Source: Flavobacterium sp. (GTDB lineage: Bacteria; Bacteroidota; Bacteroidia; Flavobacteriales; Flavobacteriaceae). From it: a stretch of 51,013 nucleotides of DNA. The notes beneath the pieces were generated by a model that saw only the letters and a list, made by a program, of their open reading frames with translations, did no database searches and had not been told where the DNA came from. Shown here piece by piece: positions 44,012 through 51,013 of the stretch. Position 1 is the first letter of the stretch. Every line of letters begins with the position of its first letter. The position numbers were made by a program, and so were the translations under genes. The stretch lies in contig NZ_JAIXRZ010000033.1 in NCBI RefSeq assembly GCF_027484945.1, positions 1 through 51,013 of the forward strand, given 5' to 3'.

Positions 44012-44368
44012 TTGTCAAGAGACGAACAATTAAAGTCCCGATGGGATACCGTGGTTAAATTACTTTCAGATCGTTTTGCAGAAGGAGACCCATTGGATTT
44101 GGATTCAATTATCTATTTGATTGGGATTCAAGAATTGGGAAAAATTAACCAAACCTTCCAAAAGGATGATAAAGTAAACTTAATGCATATTGCTATTTGC
44201 CGTTTATTAATGCCCTATGGTTATTACGAATTTGAATATGTTGACCGTGACGGGTGGCCCCATTACAAAGCAAAAGAAGCTCTACCTCCCTTAAAAGCGG
44301 GAGAACAAACCGTATTAATGAAAGAAGCCGTAGTAGGCTATTTTTTAGAAAATGGACTGATTGATTAA
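44012..44368 (+). CDS. Conserved hypothetical protein
   Basis: This is a soluble protein of about 118 residues (DEQLKSRWDTVVKLLSDRF, IIYLIGIQELGKINQTFQKDDKVNLMH, YVDRDGWPHYKAKEALPPL). I recall similar small proteins in Flavobacteria but no function or named domain. The frame is open from 43958, but that TTG is part of a promoter box; the second TTG at 44012 (MSRDEQLKSRW) is the likely start, making this a TTG-initiated gene. It lies between cvpA and pheS. Confidence 0.8.
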   Translation: MSRDEQLKSRWDTVVKLLSDRFAEGDPLDLDSIIYLIGIQELGKINQTFQKDDKVNLMHIAICRLLMPYGYYEFEYVDRDGWPHYKAKEALPPLKAGEQTVLMKEAVVGYFLENGLID

Positions 44369-44497
44369 TATTTAAATCGCTACCGTTCCATTTGTGAATG
44401 CTTCTTGATCAAAAAAAGCCAATGAAAAATACTTTTGGCTTACAAATAAATCAAGTGAAAACCCATCAGAATAGACATAATTATAACGGAAAACTTC

Positions 44498-44505
44498 TAT
44501 TTTTG
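44498..44505 (+). promoter_or_regulatory. Putative -7 box for pheS
   Basis: TAttTTTG is an exact consensus match 12 nt before the pheS ATG at 44518. No TTG element was found at the expected distance. Confidence 0.4.
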
Positions 44506-44517
44506 TACCTCAATTGA

Positions 44518-45543
44518 ATGACGATGATTGATAAGATAAAGCAACATATTAAAGAGGCTGAAGCTTTTAACGACAAGAGCAAAGAAGCGTTGGAAGCATT
44601 TCGCATCAAATATTTAGGAAGTAAAGGATTATTAAAAGAACTATTTAATGAGTTTAAAAATATTCCCAATGACCAAAAGAAGGATTTTGGACAGGTCATC
44701 AATACCCTAAAAACGGTTGCTGAAGAAAAGGTACGTGCCATTCAAGAAGAATTGGAGTCCAAAGAAGAGTCCAAAGGATTGTATGGCGACTTAACTCGTC
44801 CCGGAGAACCCTTCCCTATAGGATCGCGACACCCTATTTCATTAGTAAAAAATCAAATTATTGATATTTTTTCTACCATCGGTTTTAATGTGTCTGAGGG
44901 GCCTGAAATCGAAGATGATTGGCATAATTTCACGGCATTAAACCTGCCTGAATACCATCCGGCGCGTGATATGCAGGATACATTTTTTATTCAAACAAAT
45001 CCCGATGTATTGTTGCGCACCCACACTTCTTCGGTTCAAGTACGTTATATGGAAAACAACAAGCCTCCCATTCGAACCATTTCGCCGGGTCGCGTTTTCC
45101 GAAACGAAGCGGTTTCTTCGCGATCCCATTGTATTTTTCATCAAGTAGAAGGGTTGTATATTGACAAAGATGTTTCATTTGCCGATTTAAAACAGACCCT
45201 TTTGTATTTCACTAAAGAAATGTTTGGAAAATCAAAAATTCGCCTTCGCCCTTCGTATTTTCCATTTACAGAACCAAGTGCAGAAGTTGATATCTATTGG
45301 GGTTTAAAAACCGAAACCGATTACCGTATTACCAAAGGAACCGGTTGGTTGGAGATTATGGGTTGTGGTATGGTGGATCCTAATGTTTTGAAAAATTGTG
45401 GAATAAACCCCGATGAATATAATGGCTTTGCTTTTGGTATGGGAATAGAACGCATTGCGATGTTGTTGTATCAAATAAGCGATATTCGCATGTTTTATGA
45501 AAATGATGTCCGGTTTTTAACGCAATTTAAATCGAGTATATAA
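44518..45543 (+). CDS. pheS: Phenylalanyl-tRNA synthetase alpha subunit
   Basis: PheS is the catalytic alpha subunit of the alpha2beta2 class II synthetase. The N-terminal coiled coil (residues about 1-85) is followed by class II motif 1 ([19 protein letters not shown]), motif 2 ([25 protein letters not shown]) and motif 3 ([16 protein letters not shown]). [18 protein letters not shown] is typical. The length of 341 residues is normal. A second ATG two codons in is an alternative start. pheT is not adjacent; the beta subunit must be encoded elsewhere, as often in Bacteroidota. A terminator follows at once. Confidence 0.96.
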   Translation: MTMIDKIKQHIKEAEAFNDKSKEALEAFRIKYLGSKGLLKELFNEFKNIPNDQKKDFGQVINTLKTVAEEKVRAIQEELESKEESKGLYGDLTRPGEPFPIGSRHPISLVKNQIIDIFSTIGFNVSEGPEIEDDWHNFTALNLPEYHPARDMQDTFFIQTNPDVLLRTHTSSVQVRYMENNKPPIRTISPGRVFRNEAVSSRSHCIFHQVEGLYIDKDVSFADLKQTLLYFTKEMFGKSKIRLRPSYFPFTEPSAEVDIYWGLKTETDYRITKGTGWLEIMGCGMVDPNVLKNCGINPDEYNGFAFGMGIERIAMLLYQISDIRMFYENDVRFLTQFKSSI

Positions 45544-45547
45544 ATAG

Positions 45548-45580
45548 AAAACCGCGTCTTGATAGGATTGCGGTTTTTTT
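45548..45580 (+). terminator. Terminator after pheS
   Basis: AAAACCGC (45548-45555) pairs with GCGGTTTT (45570-45577) around a 14-base loop and is followed by a T-run. Confidence 0.8.
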
Positions 45581-45629
45581 ACAGTAAAATAGAATTAAAC
45601 CAATTACCCTCCCTCTTCGATGATTTCCT

Positions 45630-46064
45630 TTGAATTCAATCGAAGAATTAAAGCAGATGAAAGCAGATATTACAATCCCTAAAGTTGAAAATGTATTCTT
45701 GGCAGCAGTTCAAGAGTGGAATGACGAGTTTATGGATATGGTTTGGTATGTCTTTTTAATTAATGATTCCGACTATGATTTAGAAAGTGTAATGGTCGTA
45801 TCAAAAGCATTTGGAACCCTTGATGGTGAAATGAAAAAAACTTCAATTTTACGCCATGCCTATGTTACAATTCCTGCAATTTCTGCTGTAAAAATAGAGC
45901 TAGTAGAAAAAAGTGTTTTGGCCTTGAATAATGAATTTATGGTGACCTATTTTATTGGGAATACGCTGTATGATAAAAAATTCATATTCCGTAAAAACAC
46001 TATTAATGAAAAGGCCACCGAAGAAGTGCCTATTCTATGGAAACGGGGTGTGGTAGTGAAATAA
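45630..46064 (+). CDS. Conserved hypothetical protein
   Basis: This soluble protein of about 144 residues has beta-strand character (WYVFLINDSDYDLESVMVVSKAFG, then HAYVTIPAISAVKIELVEKS). I recognise no family. The frame begins at TTG 45630; ATG 45657 (MKADITIPKVENVFLAAV) is an alternative start. The gene stands alone between the pheS terminator and the convergent T9SS locus. The 214-bp gap after it contains only the terminator of the OmpA gene. Confidence 0.75.
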   Translation: MNSIEELKQMKADITIPKVENVFLAAVQEWNDEFMDMVWYVFLINDSDYDLESVMVVSKAFGTLDGEMKKTSILRHAYVTIPAISAVKIELVEKSVLALNNEFMVTYFIGNTLYDKKFIFRKNTINEKATEEVPILWKRGVVVK

Positions 46065-46230
46065 TTGAACCTGCTGACAACCTTTGGCTGTAAACAATTA
46101 GATACCGTTGATAACCAATTGAACTTTTTTAATCCAAAGGGCTAACAAAAAACTTAATTTAAGCCGTTTTAAGCGCGTTTGTTTTTGTTACTTGCATTTC
46201 CTTGAATTTACATCAACAGCTTCTAAAAAC

Positions 46231-46260
46231 AAAAAAGACAGCTTTATGAGCTGTCTTTTT
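46231..46260 (-). terminator. Terminator of the T9SS adhesin locus
   Basis: AAAAAGACAGCT and its complement form a 12-bp stem with a 5-base loop, with a T-run on either strand. It lies just downstream of the OmpA-family gene stop. Confidence 0.85.
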
Positions 46261-46278
46261 AACTATTCGTCTTTTTGT

Positions 46279-48147
46279 TTATTTTTTCACGATCAAGAAT
46301 TCTGAACGACGGTTTTGTGCGTGTTCTTCTTGAGTACATTTATCACAAACGACTTTTGGTTCTGTTTCACCCATTCCTTTTCCAGAAATACGCGATGCAT
46401 CTATACCTTTAGAGATAATGTATTGAACCGTGGCTTGTGCACGACGCTCAGATAAAATCATGTTATACTTATCACCTCCTCTACGGTCCGTGTGTGATTT
46501 AGCCAAAATAACCATATTCGGATTATTTACCATCACTTGAACCAATTTGTCTAACTCAAAAGCGCCTTGCTGTGTAATATTGCTTTTATCAAATTCGAAG
46601 AAAATCGGATTTAAAATAACTTCGGTTTCAGTAATAATAACTTCTATTGGGTTAAGTGGTGCTTTTACGTTGGTTTTTGGTCCTTTGCTTTTCCCAACAG
46701 GAAATGCATTTCCTTCAAATCCATCTTTAGAAGCTTGAATTGTATAGGTTTTATCACATTCTACACGATACGAAACCTCACCTTTATCATTAGAAATTTC
46801 GGTAGCAATTACATTATTTTTATCGTCTAAAATTGCAACTTTAGCATTTGCTAGAATTTCTCCCGTTTTTGCATTGGTTACCACAACCATAACATCTACA
46901 CCACAAATTGGTGTTACAGATAAAATATCGTCATTTCCATTACGGTTACTTGATAAAAATCCGGTGTTTTTGTCTTTGTTGAATGTAAAAGCAAAATCAT
47001 CTTTTTCGGTATTGATTGGTTTGCCCATATTTTCGGCAGCAGTACCTTTTGCCAAATCAATCATGTATACATCATAACCACCTAAACCTTGTTTTCCGCT
47101 AGAAGCAAAATATAATGTTGTATTATCATCTGCAATAAATGGGAAACTTTCGTTGCCTTCTGTATTTACATTTGCACCTAAATTTTCAGGAGTACCGAAT
47201 GTCCCATCTGCATTAACAGCCACCTTCCAGATATCAACACCACCTATACTTCCGGGCATGTTTGATGAAAAATATAAAGTTTTACCATCACGGCTTAGCG
47301 ATGGATTGCTAGTAGAATATTCTTTACTGTTGAAAGGTAAAGATTTGATATTCCCCCAAGTTTCTCCGGTCTTTGTAGCAATAAACAAATTATTTCTACT
47401 CAATTTCAAATGGTTTGATTTATCTTTTTCAAATGATTTTTCACGGAAAGAATCCGAACTAAAATACATCGTGTTTCCATCGGCACTTATTGTAACTGGA
47501 CCGTCATGGAATTTAGTATTTATTTCTGCTACCAATGTTGGTTCAGCCAGAGTCCCGTTGTCAGAACGAACGGATTTGTAAACGTCTAGAAATGGCTCGT
47601 CTGTCCAACCATAGTTTTTGCGTGCACCATTGCGTGCACTTGTAAAATAAACATCATTAGTATATAAAACAGCGGCAAATTCAGATTTGTCAGAACTTAA
47701 CGTTGTGTTGTCTACAGTATATTCTACACGTTTTCCTAAAATCTTAGGAACATAGTTAGGGTTTTCTTTAAATGTCTTTGCTCGCTGATCATTTGGAGCT
47801 AATGAAGCAAACTTAGCCATTTGTTTGTTGGCATCTTCATATTTCCCATTAGCTTTCAACATTTGTGCATAACGGTAATAGGTTTCTGCGTCTTGATCGG
47901 TTTCAACAGCGCGCGCATACCATTTAGTTGCCTCTGCTGTGTTGAACATATTGAAATAAATGTCTGCTAATTGTTTATAAACATAACCATCAGCTTTCCC
48001 ATTATCAACTAATTTTTGATACTCAGCTGCTGCTTTTACATATTCAAAACGATTATACAATTTATCAGCCGCCTTTGTATCATTATTTTGCGCACAAATG
48101 GAACTGCTTATCGCTGCAAAACTTAATGCTATATATAGATTTCTCAT
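46279..48147 (-). CDS. OmpA-family protein with TPR and PD40 repeats (T9SS-associated)
   Basis: The 622-residue protein has a signal peptide (YIALSFAAISSSICAQ), then TPR repeats (AAAEYQKLVDNGKADGYVYKQLADIYFNMFN) at about 30-125. A PD40/WD40-like propeller follows (ISADGNTMYFSSD, LSRDGKTLYFSSNMPG) and a carboxypeptidase-regulatory-like insert (ILANAKVAILDDKNNVIATEIS). It ends in an OmpA peptidoglycan-binding domain (FFEFDKSNITQQGAFELDKL ... SHTDRRGGDKYNMILSERRAQ). This architecture resembles PorE of the T9SS. It typically travels with PorP/SprF and an adhesin, as here: the PorP/SprF gene is 23 bp upstream in the same direction. Confidence 0.93.
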   Translation of the reverse strand: MRNLYIALSFAAISSSICAQNNDTKAADKLYNRFEYVKAAAEYQKLVDNGKADGYVYKQLADIYFNMFNTAEATKWYARAVETDQDAETYYRYAQMLKANGKYEDANKQMAKFASLAPNDQRAKTFKENPNYVPKILGKRVEYTVDNTTLSSDKSEFAAVLYTNDVYFTSARNGARKNYGWTDEPFLDVYKSVRSDNGTLAEPTLVAEINTKFHDGPVTISADGNTMYFSSDSFREKSFEKDKSNHLKLSRNNLFIATKTGETWGNIKSLPFNSKEYSTSNPSLSRDGKTLYFSSNMPGSIGGVDIWKVAVNADGTFGTPENLGANVNTEGNESFPFIADDNTTLYFASSGKQGLGGYDVYMIDLAKGTAAENMGKPINTEKDDFAFTFNKDKNTGFLSSNRNGNDDILSVTPICGVDVMVVVTNAKTGEILANAKVAILDDKNNVIATEISNDKGEVSYRVECDKTYTIQASKDGFEGNAFPVGKSKGPKTNVKAPLNPIEVIITETEVILNPIFFEFDKSNITQQGAFELDKLVQVMVNNPNMVILAKSHTDRRGGDKYNMILSERRAQATVQYIISKGIDASRISGKGMGETEPKVVCDKCTQEEHAQNRRSEFLIVKK

Positions 48148-48169
48148 TGTGAAATTGGGTTTAATTAGA

Positions 48170-49093
48170 TTAGAAATAACGTGGAGACTGCGAAACTTTT
48201 TTCGGGAAGTTCAAGTCAAATAATAAAAATACCTCGTGTGAAGATGGAGTAGTTACTTTCAAATCAGATACAACTTGATCGTAAGCATAACCAATTCTTA
48301 GATTGGGCGTAATTGCATAGTTAACCATTGCGCCAAAAGAATCTTCTTTTCGATAAGTAGCGCCAATTTCAAATTTCTGATAAAACAAAAAGTTAGTAGA
48401 CAAATCAAATGAAACTGGAGCGTTAAAGGCCGTTTTCACCATTGCAAATGGTTTGAATTTTACATTATCTGTTAAATCAAACACATATCCTCCTGTTAAA
48501 AAGTAGTGCATTGTTTCGGTACCAAATTGTCTACCATTGAAATCCAAATATTTAGATTTTAACATATTTGGAATAGATAATGCAACGTAATATTTATTGG
48601 TGTAATAAAATACCCCTGTACCAATATTTAAAAATGTTCGATTGGTATTTTGACTAAAAGCAGGGTCGTTAGGGTCAGGAACATTACCATTTCCAATATC
48701 AGAATATAATCCTACTTTGTGAAATGTAGCACCTCCTTTTAAACCAAAGGCCAAACGATTTTCACCACCTAAATTTAAAGTATAAGAGAAATCTCCATAT
48801 ACGTTAGTTTCCTCAACTGGACCAATTTTATCATTGATGGCAGACAATCCTAATCCAACATTTTTACCCGCTGGAGTGTGTAAGAAAAATGTTGCGGTTT
48901 CTGGTGAACCTTCAATGTTAACCCATTGCTTTCTGTATAACAAACCTCCGGACATCGATTCTTTAGAGCCGGCATAAGCGGGATTAATCACACTCATGTT
49001 GTACATGTACTGAGTGTAGTTGGGGTCTTGTTGCGCGCTAACATCCAAAAACGTCAGGAAAGCAAAAGCGGTTAGGAAATATAATTTTTTCAT
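48170..49093 (-). CDS. PorP/SprF family type IX secretion outer membrane protein
   Basis: This 307-residue beta-barrel protein has a signal peptide (LYFLTAFAFLTFLDVSAQ) and the family signature QDPNYTQYMYNMSVINPAYAGSKESMSGGLLYRKQWVNIEGSP. SprF in Flavobacterium johnsoniae is needed to secrete its adjacent adhesin SprB. The gene lies 32 bp downstream of the adhesin gene and 23 bp upstream of the OmpA gene, in one operon. It is probably dedicated to secreting or anchoring that adhesin. Confidence 0.95.
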   Translation of the reverse strand: MKKLYFLTAFAFLTFLDVSAQQDPNYTQYMYNMSVINPAYAGSKESMSGGLLYRKQWVNIEGSPETATFFLHTPAGKNVGLGLSAINDKIGPVEETNVYGDFSYTLNLGGENRLAFGLKGGATFHKVGLYSDIGNGNVPDPNDPAFSQNTNRTFLNIGTGVFYYTNKYYVALSIPNMLKSKYLDFNGRQFGTETMHYFLTGGYVFDLTDNVKFKPFAMVKTAFNAPVSFDLSTNFLFYQKFEIGATYRKEDSFGAMVNYAITPNLRIGYAYDQVVSDLKVTTPSSHEVFLLFDLNFPKKVSQSPRYF

Positions 49094-49125
49094 TGTTTAG
49101 AAATTTATCATTTATTATTTGTTTG

Positions 49126-51013
49126 TTATTTCACCTCTCTGTTGATGTAAATCCAACCTGTTTTGGTAGGTTGATTATCATTAAATTCGATTACGTAAAA
49201 ATAGGTTCCGTCGGGCAATTCATTATTGTCATCGGATTGACCTATCCATTGGTTAGTATACCCAGATTTGTTGTACACTTTTGTGCCAAATCGGTTAAAG
49301 ATACCTAAATTTTTCACATTCATTTGTTCTAAATTAAAGTAATCATTTAAGCCGTCACCATTTGGTGAAATCCCTTTTTGAACACCACAATAAATTGAAG
49401 TTAAAACAACTGTATTGTATTGTGTACATCCATCTTGATTTGTTACCGTTACACCAAATGTTAAAGGCAAACTCTCAACCAAAGGTGTAGAATTTAAATA
49501 GTCAGTAACATTGAATGTCGCATCATTAGTTCCCACAGGCGTAGCAATTGTTCCATTGATAATTTCCCAATTGAATTGCGCCGTAGCGATGTCAAATGTA
49601 CCATTTATTGGTTTTACTTCTAACATGTAATTATTTCCTTGACAACCTGATTCGATATCAAAACTAAATGATGGAGTGAATACAACTGAACCTGAAGCAC
49701 TTGAACTTGAACATCCTGAAGCAGTATCTGTAATTACTACACTATACGTTCCAGCAACAGTAGTAGTAAATGAATCTACATTGCCTGGATTTGCTGCACC
49801 CGATGGAACCGTCCATACATAGGTATAGGTTCCTGTTGCTCCTGAAGTTGCAGTAACCGTTGCATTGGTTCCATTACATATCGAAACATTGGAAACGCTA
49901 ACTGTTGGAGCCGCATTTACAGTTACATTACCGCTTGAACTTGTACTTGTACAACCCGAAACCGTATTGGTAATTACAACGCTGTAAGTACCCGCAGCTG
50001 TCGTTGTAAACGAAGCTACATTGCCCGGATTAGTTACACCGTTTGGAACTGTCCAAACATAGCTGAAAGTTCCACTTGTACCCGGAGTTGCAGTTATAGT
50101 AGCCGATTGGCCTTGACAAACCGTTGAACTATTTACGGTTACCGTTGGATTTTGATTCACAGTTACCGTTCCGTTTGCCGCATTACTTGAACATCCAGAA
50201 GCAGTATCTGTAATAACTACACTGTACGTTCCAGCAATTTGAGTGGCAAATGAAGCTACATTGCCTGGATCTGTAGCGCCCGATGGAACCGTCCATACAT
50301 AAGTGTAGTTTCCACTAGTTCCCGGTGAAGCAGTAACTGTTGCATTGGTTCCATTACAAGTAGAAACATTCGATATAGTAACTGTTGGATTTGGATTTAC
50401 AGTTACATTGCCACTAGCGCTTGTACTTGTACAACCTGAAATTGTATTGGTAATAATAACACTATACGTTCCTGCAATCGTTGTTGTAAATGAATCAACA
50501 TTGCCTGGATTGGTTACGCCTGTTGGAACTGTCCAAACATACGTATAAGAACCTGTAGTATCAGGTGTTGCCGTTACAGTAGCTGATTGGCCTTGACAAA
50601 CGGTTGAGCTGTTTACTGTAACCGAAGGATTTTGATTCACAGTTACCGTTCCGTTTGCCGCGTTACTTGTACATCCAGAAGCAGTATCTGTAATTACCAC
50701 ACTATACGTTCCAGCAATTTGAGTGGCAAATGAAGCAACATTGCCTGGATCTGTAGCGCCCGATGGAACTGTCCATACATAAGTGTAGTTTACGCTAGTT
50801 CCCGGTGAAGCAGTAACTGTTGCCGATTGGCCTTGACAAATAGTTGAACTATTTACTGTCACCGTTGGATTTGGATTCACAGTAACTGTTCCATTTGCAG
50901 CATTACTTGAACATCCAGAAGCTGTATTCGTAATTACTACACTATACGTTCCTACAATTTGAGTTGCAAATGAAGCGACATTGCCTGGATCTGTAGCGCC
51001 TGATGGAACTGTC
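49126..51013 (-). CDS. Repeat-rich surface adhesin with gliding-motility C-terminal domain (N-terminus beyond the right edge)
   Basis: The frame is open to the window edge, so only the last 629 or so residues are visible. Five complete 80-residue Ig-like repeats (each with YVWTVPSG-type core, a PGNV turn and AGTYSVVIT) lead into a linker domain. A type B T9SS C-terminal domain follows: GISPNGDGLNDYFNLEQM, LGIFNRFGTKVYNKSGY, LPDGTYFYVIEF and GWIYINREVK. Each repeat holds two cysteines that could form a disulfide. It is the substrate expected for the adjacent PorP/SprF protein. It is likely a surface adhesin; its ligand is unknown. Confidence 0.95.
   Translation of the reverse strand, partial: TVPSGATDPGNVASFATQIVGTYSVVITNTASGCSSNAANGTVTVNPNPTVTVNSSTICQGQSATVTASPGTSVNYTYVWTVPSGATDPGNVASFATQIAGTYSVVITDTASGCTSNAANGTVTVNQNPSVTVNSSTVCQGQSATVTATPDTTGSYTYVWTVPTGVTNPGNVDSFTTTIAGTYSVIITNTISGCTSTSASGNVTVNPNPTVTISNVSTCNGTNATVTASPGTSGNYTYVWTVPSGATDPGNVASFATQIAGTYSVVITDTASGCSSNAANGTVTVNQNPTVTVNSSTVCQGQSATITATPGTSGTFSYVWTVPNGVTNPGNVASFTTTAAGTYSVVITNTVSGCTSTSSSGNVTVNAAPTVSVSNVSICNGTNATVTATSGATGTYTYVWTVPSGAANPGNVDSFTTTVAGTYSVVITDTASGCSSSSASGSVVFTPSFSFDIESGCQGNNYMLEVKPINGTFDIATAQFNWEIINGTIATPVGTNDATFNVTDYLNSTPLVESLPLTFGVTVTNQDGCTQYNTVVLTSIYCGVQKGISPNGDGLNDYFNLEQMNVKNLGIFNRFGTKVYNKSGYTNQWIGQSDDNNELPDGTYFYVIEFNDNQPTKTGWIYINREVK
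49678..51013 (-). repeat. Tandem 240-bp coding repeats in the adhesin
   Basis: Units lie at 49678-49917, 49918-50157, 50158-50397, 50398-50637 and 50638-50877, with a further part unit from 50878 to the edge. Each encodes 80 residues. Units fall into two subtypes, here called A (DPGNVASFATQIAG, SNAANGTVTV) and B (NPGNV..FTTT.AG, STS.SGNVTV). From the right edge the visible order is A, A, B, A, B, then a hybrid. Copies 480 bp apart are nearly identical at DNA level. Confidence 0.92.

Overview
The window is a continuous piece of a low-GC Bacteroidota chromosome, most likely a member of the Flavobacteriaceae. Several features point this way: type IX secretion (T9SS) genes (a PorZ-like protein, PorP/SprF, an OmpA/PD40 protein and a gliding-motility-type C-terminal domain), a complete Bat aerotolerance operon, a TonB-dependent receptor paired with a DUF5689 lipoprotein, a THC0290_0291-type outer membrane protein, and repeated upstream boxes of the flavobacterial form TAnnTTTG, some with TTG about 20 nt further upstream. 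Genes are dense, and no tRNA, rRNA, CRISPR array, insertion sequence or phage gene was recognised.

Layout. Positions 1-7.6 kb hold a partial patatin-like protein, uvrC, a 5-formyl-THF cyclo-ligase and the ileS / DksA-like / lspA cluster. 8-14.7 kb hold recO, a porZ-like gene, gdhA, an outer membrane protein and a cystathionine gamma-synthase/lyase. 15-22 kb hold an ArsC/Spx-like protein with a DMT exporter, then yicC / lipoprotein / gmk / nadD, an iron alcohol dehydrogenase and gpsA. 22-28 kb hold a TonB receptor / DUF5689 lipoprotein / small lipoprotein operon, divergent from a secreted endonuclease/exonuclease/phosphatase-family protein; this looks like a surface uptake locus, perhaps for nucleic acid. 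28-34 kb hold 3-hydroxyanthranilate dioxygenase, an ALDH7-type dehydrogenase, a PhnA-like protein, a small barrel protein, a PPP-type phosphatase overlapping an AlbA_2 protein, and an aldo/keto reductase. 34.5-43.4 kb is the moxR / DUF58 / membrane protein / batA-B-C-D-E operon. 43.4-46 kb hold cvpA, pheS and two small conserved proteins. 46.3-51 kb is a three-gene T9SS adhesin locus whose repeat-rich adhesin runs off the right edge.

The features most worth a second look are these. (1) Four intergenic arrays are built from degenerate 7-base units that keep perfect register with no indel (36, 20, 15 and 6 units); three lie within a few bases of a stop codon. (2) A structured intergenic element upstream of yicC has a 3' end that appears to supply the -33 box of the yicC promoter. 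(3) IleS carries GIHH where class I synthetases carry HxGH, an exchange of the first and third residues that has been linked to very high mupirocin resistance in IleRS2 enzymes. (4) A near-perfect 22-bp palindrome lies in the gdhA leader. The window is otherwise mostly core flavobacterial genome, and I see no complete new defence or mobile system. The AlbA_2/phosphatase pair and the TonB/DUF5689/nuclease locus are the least understood gene groups.
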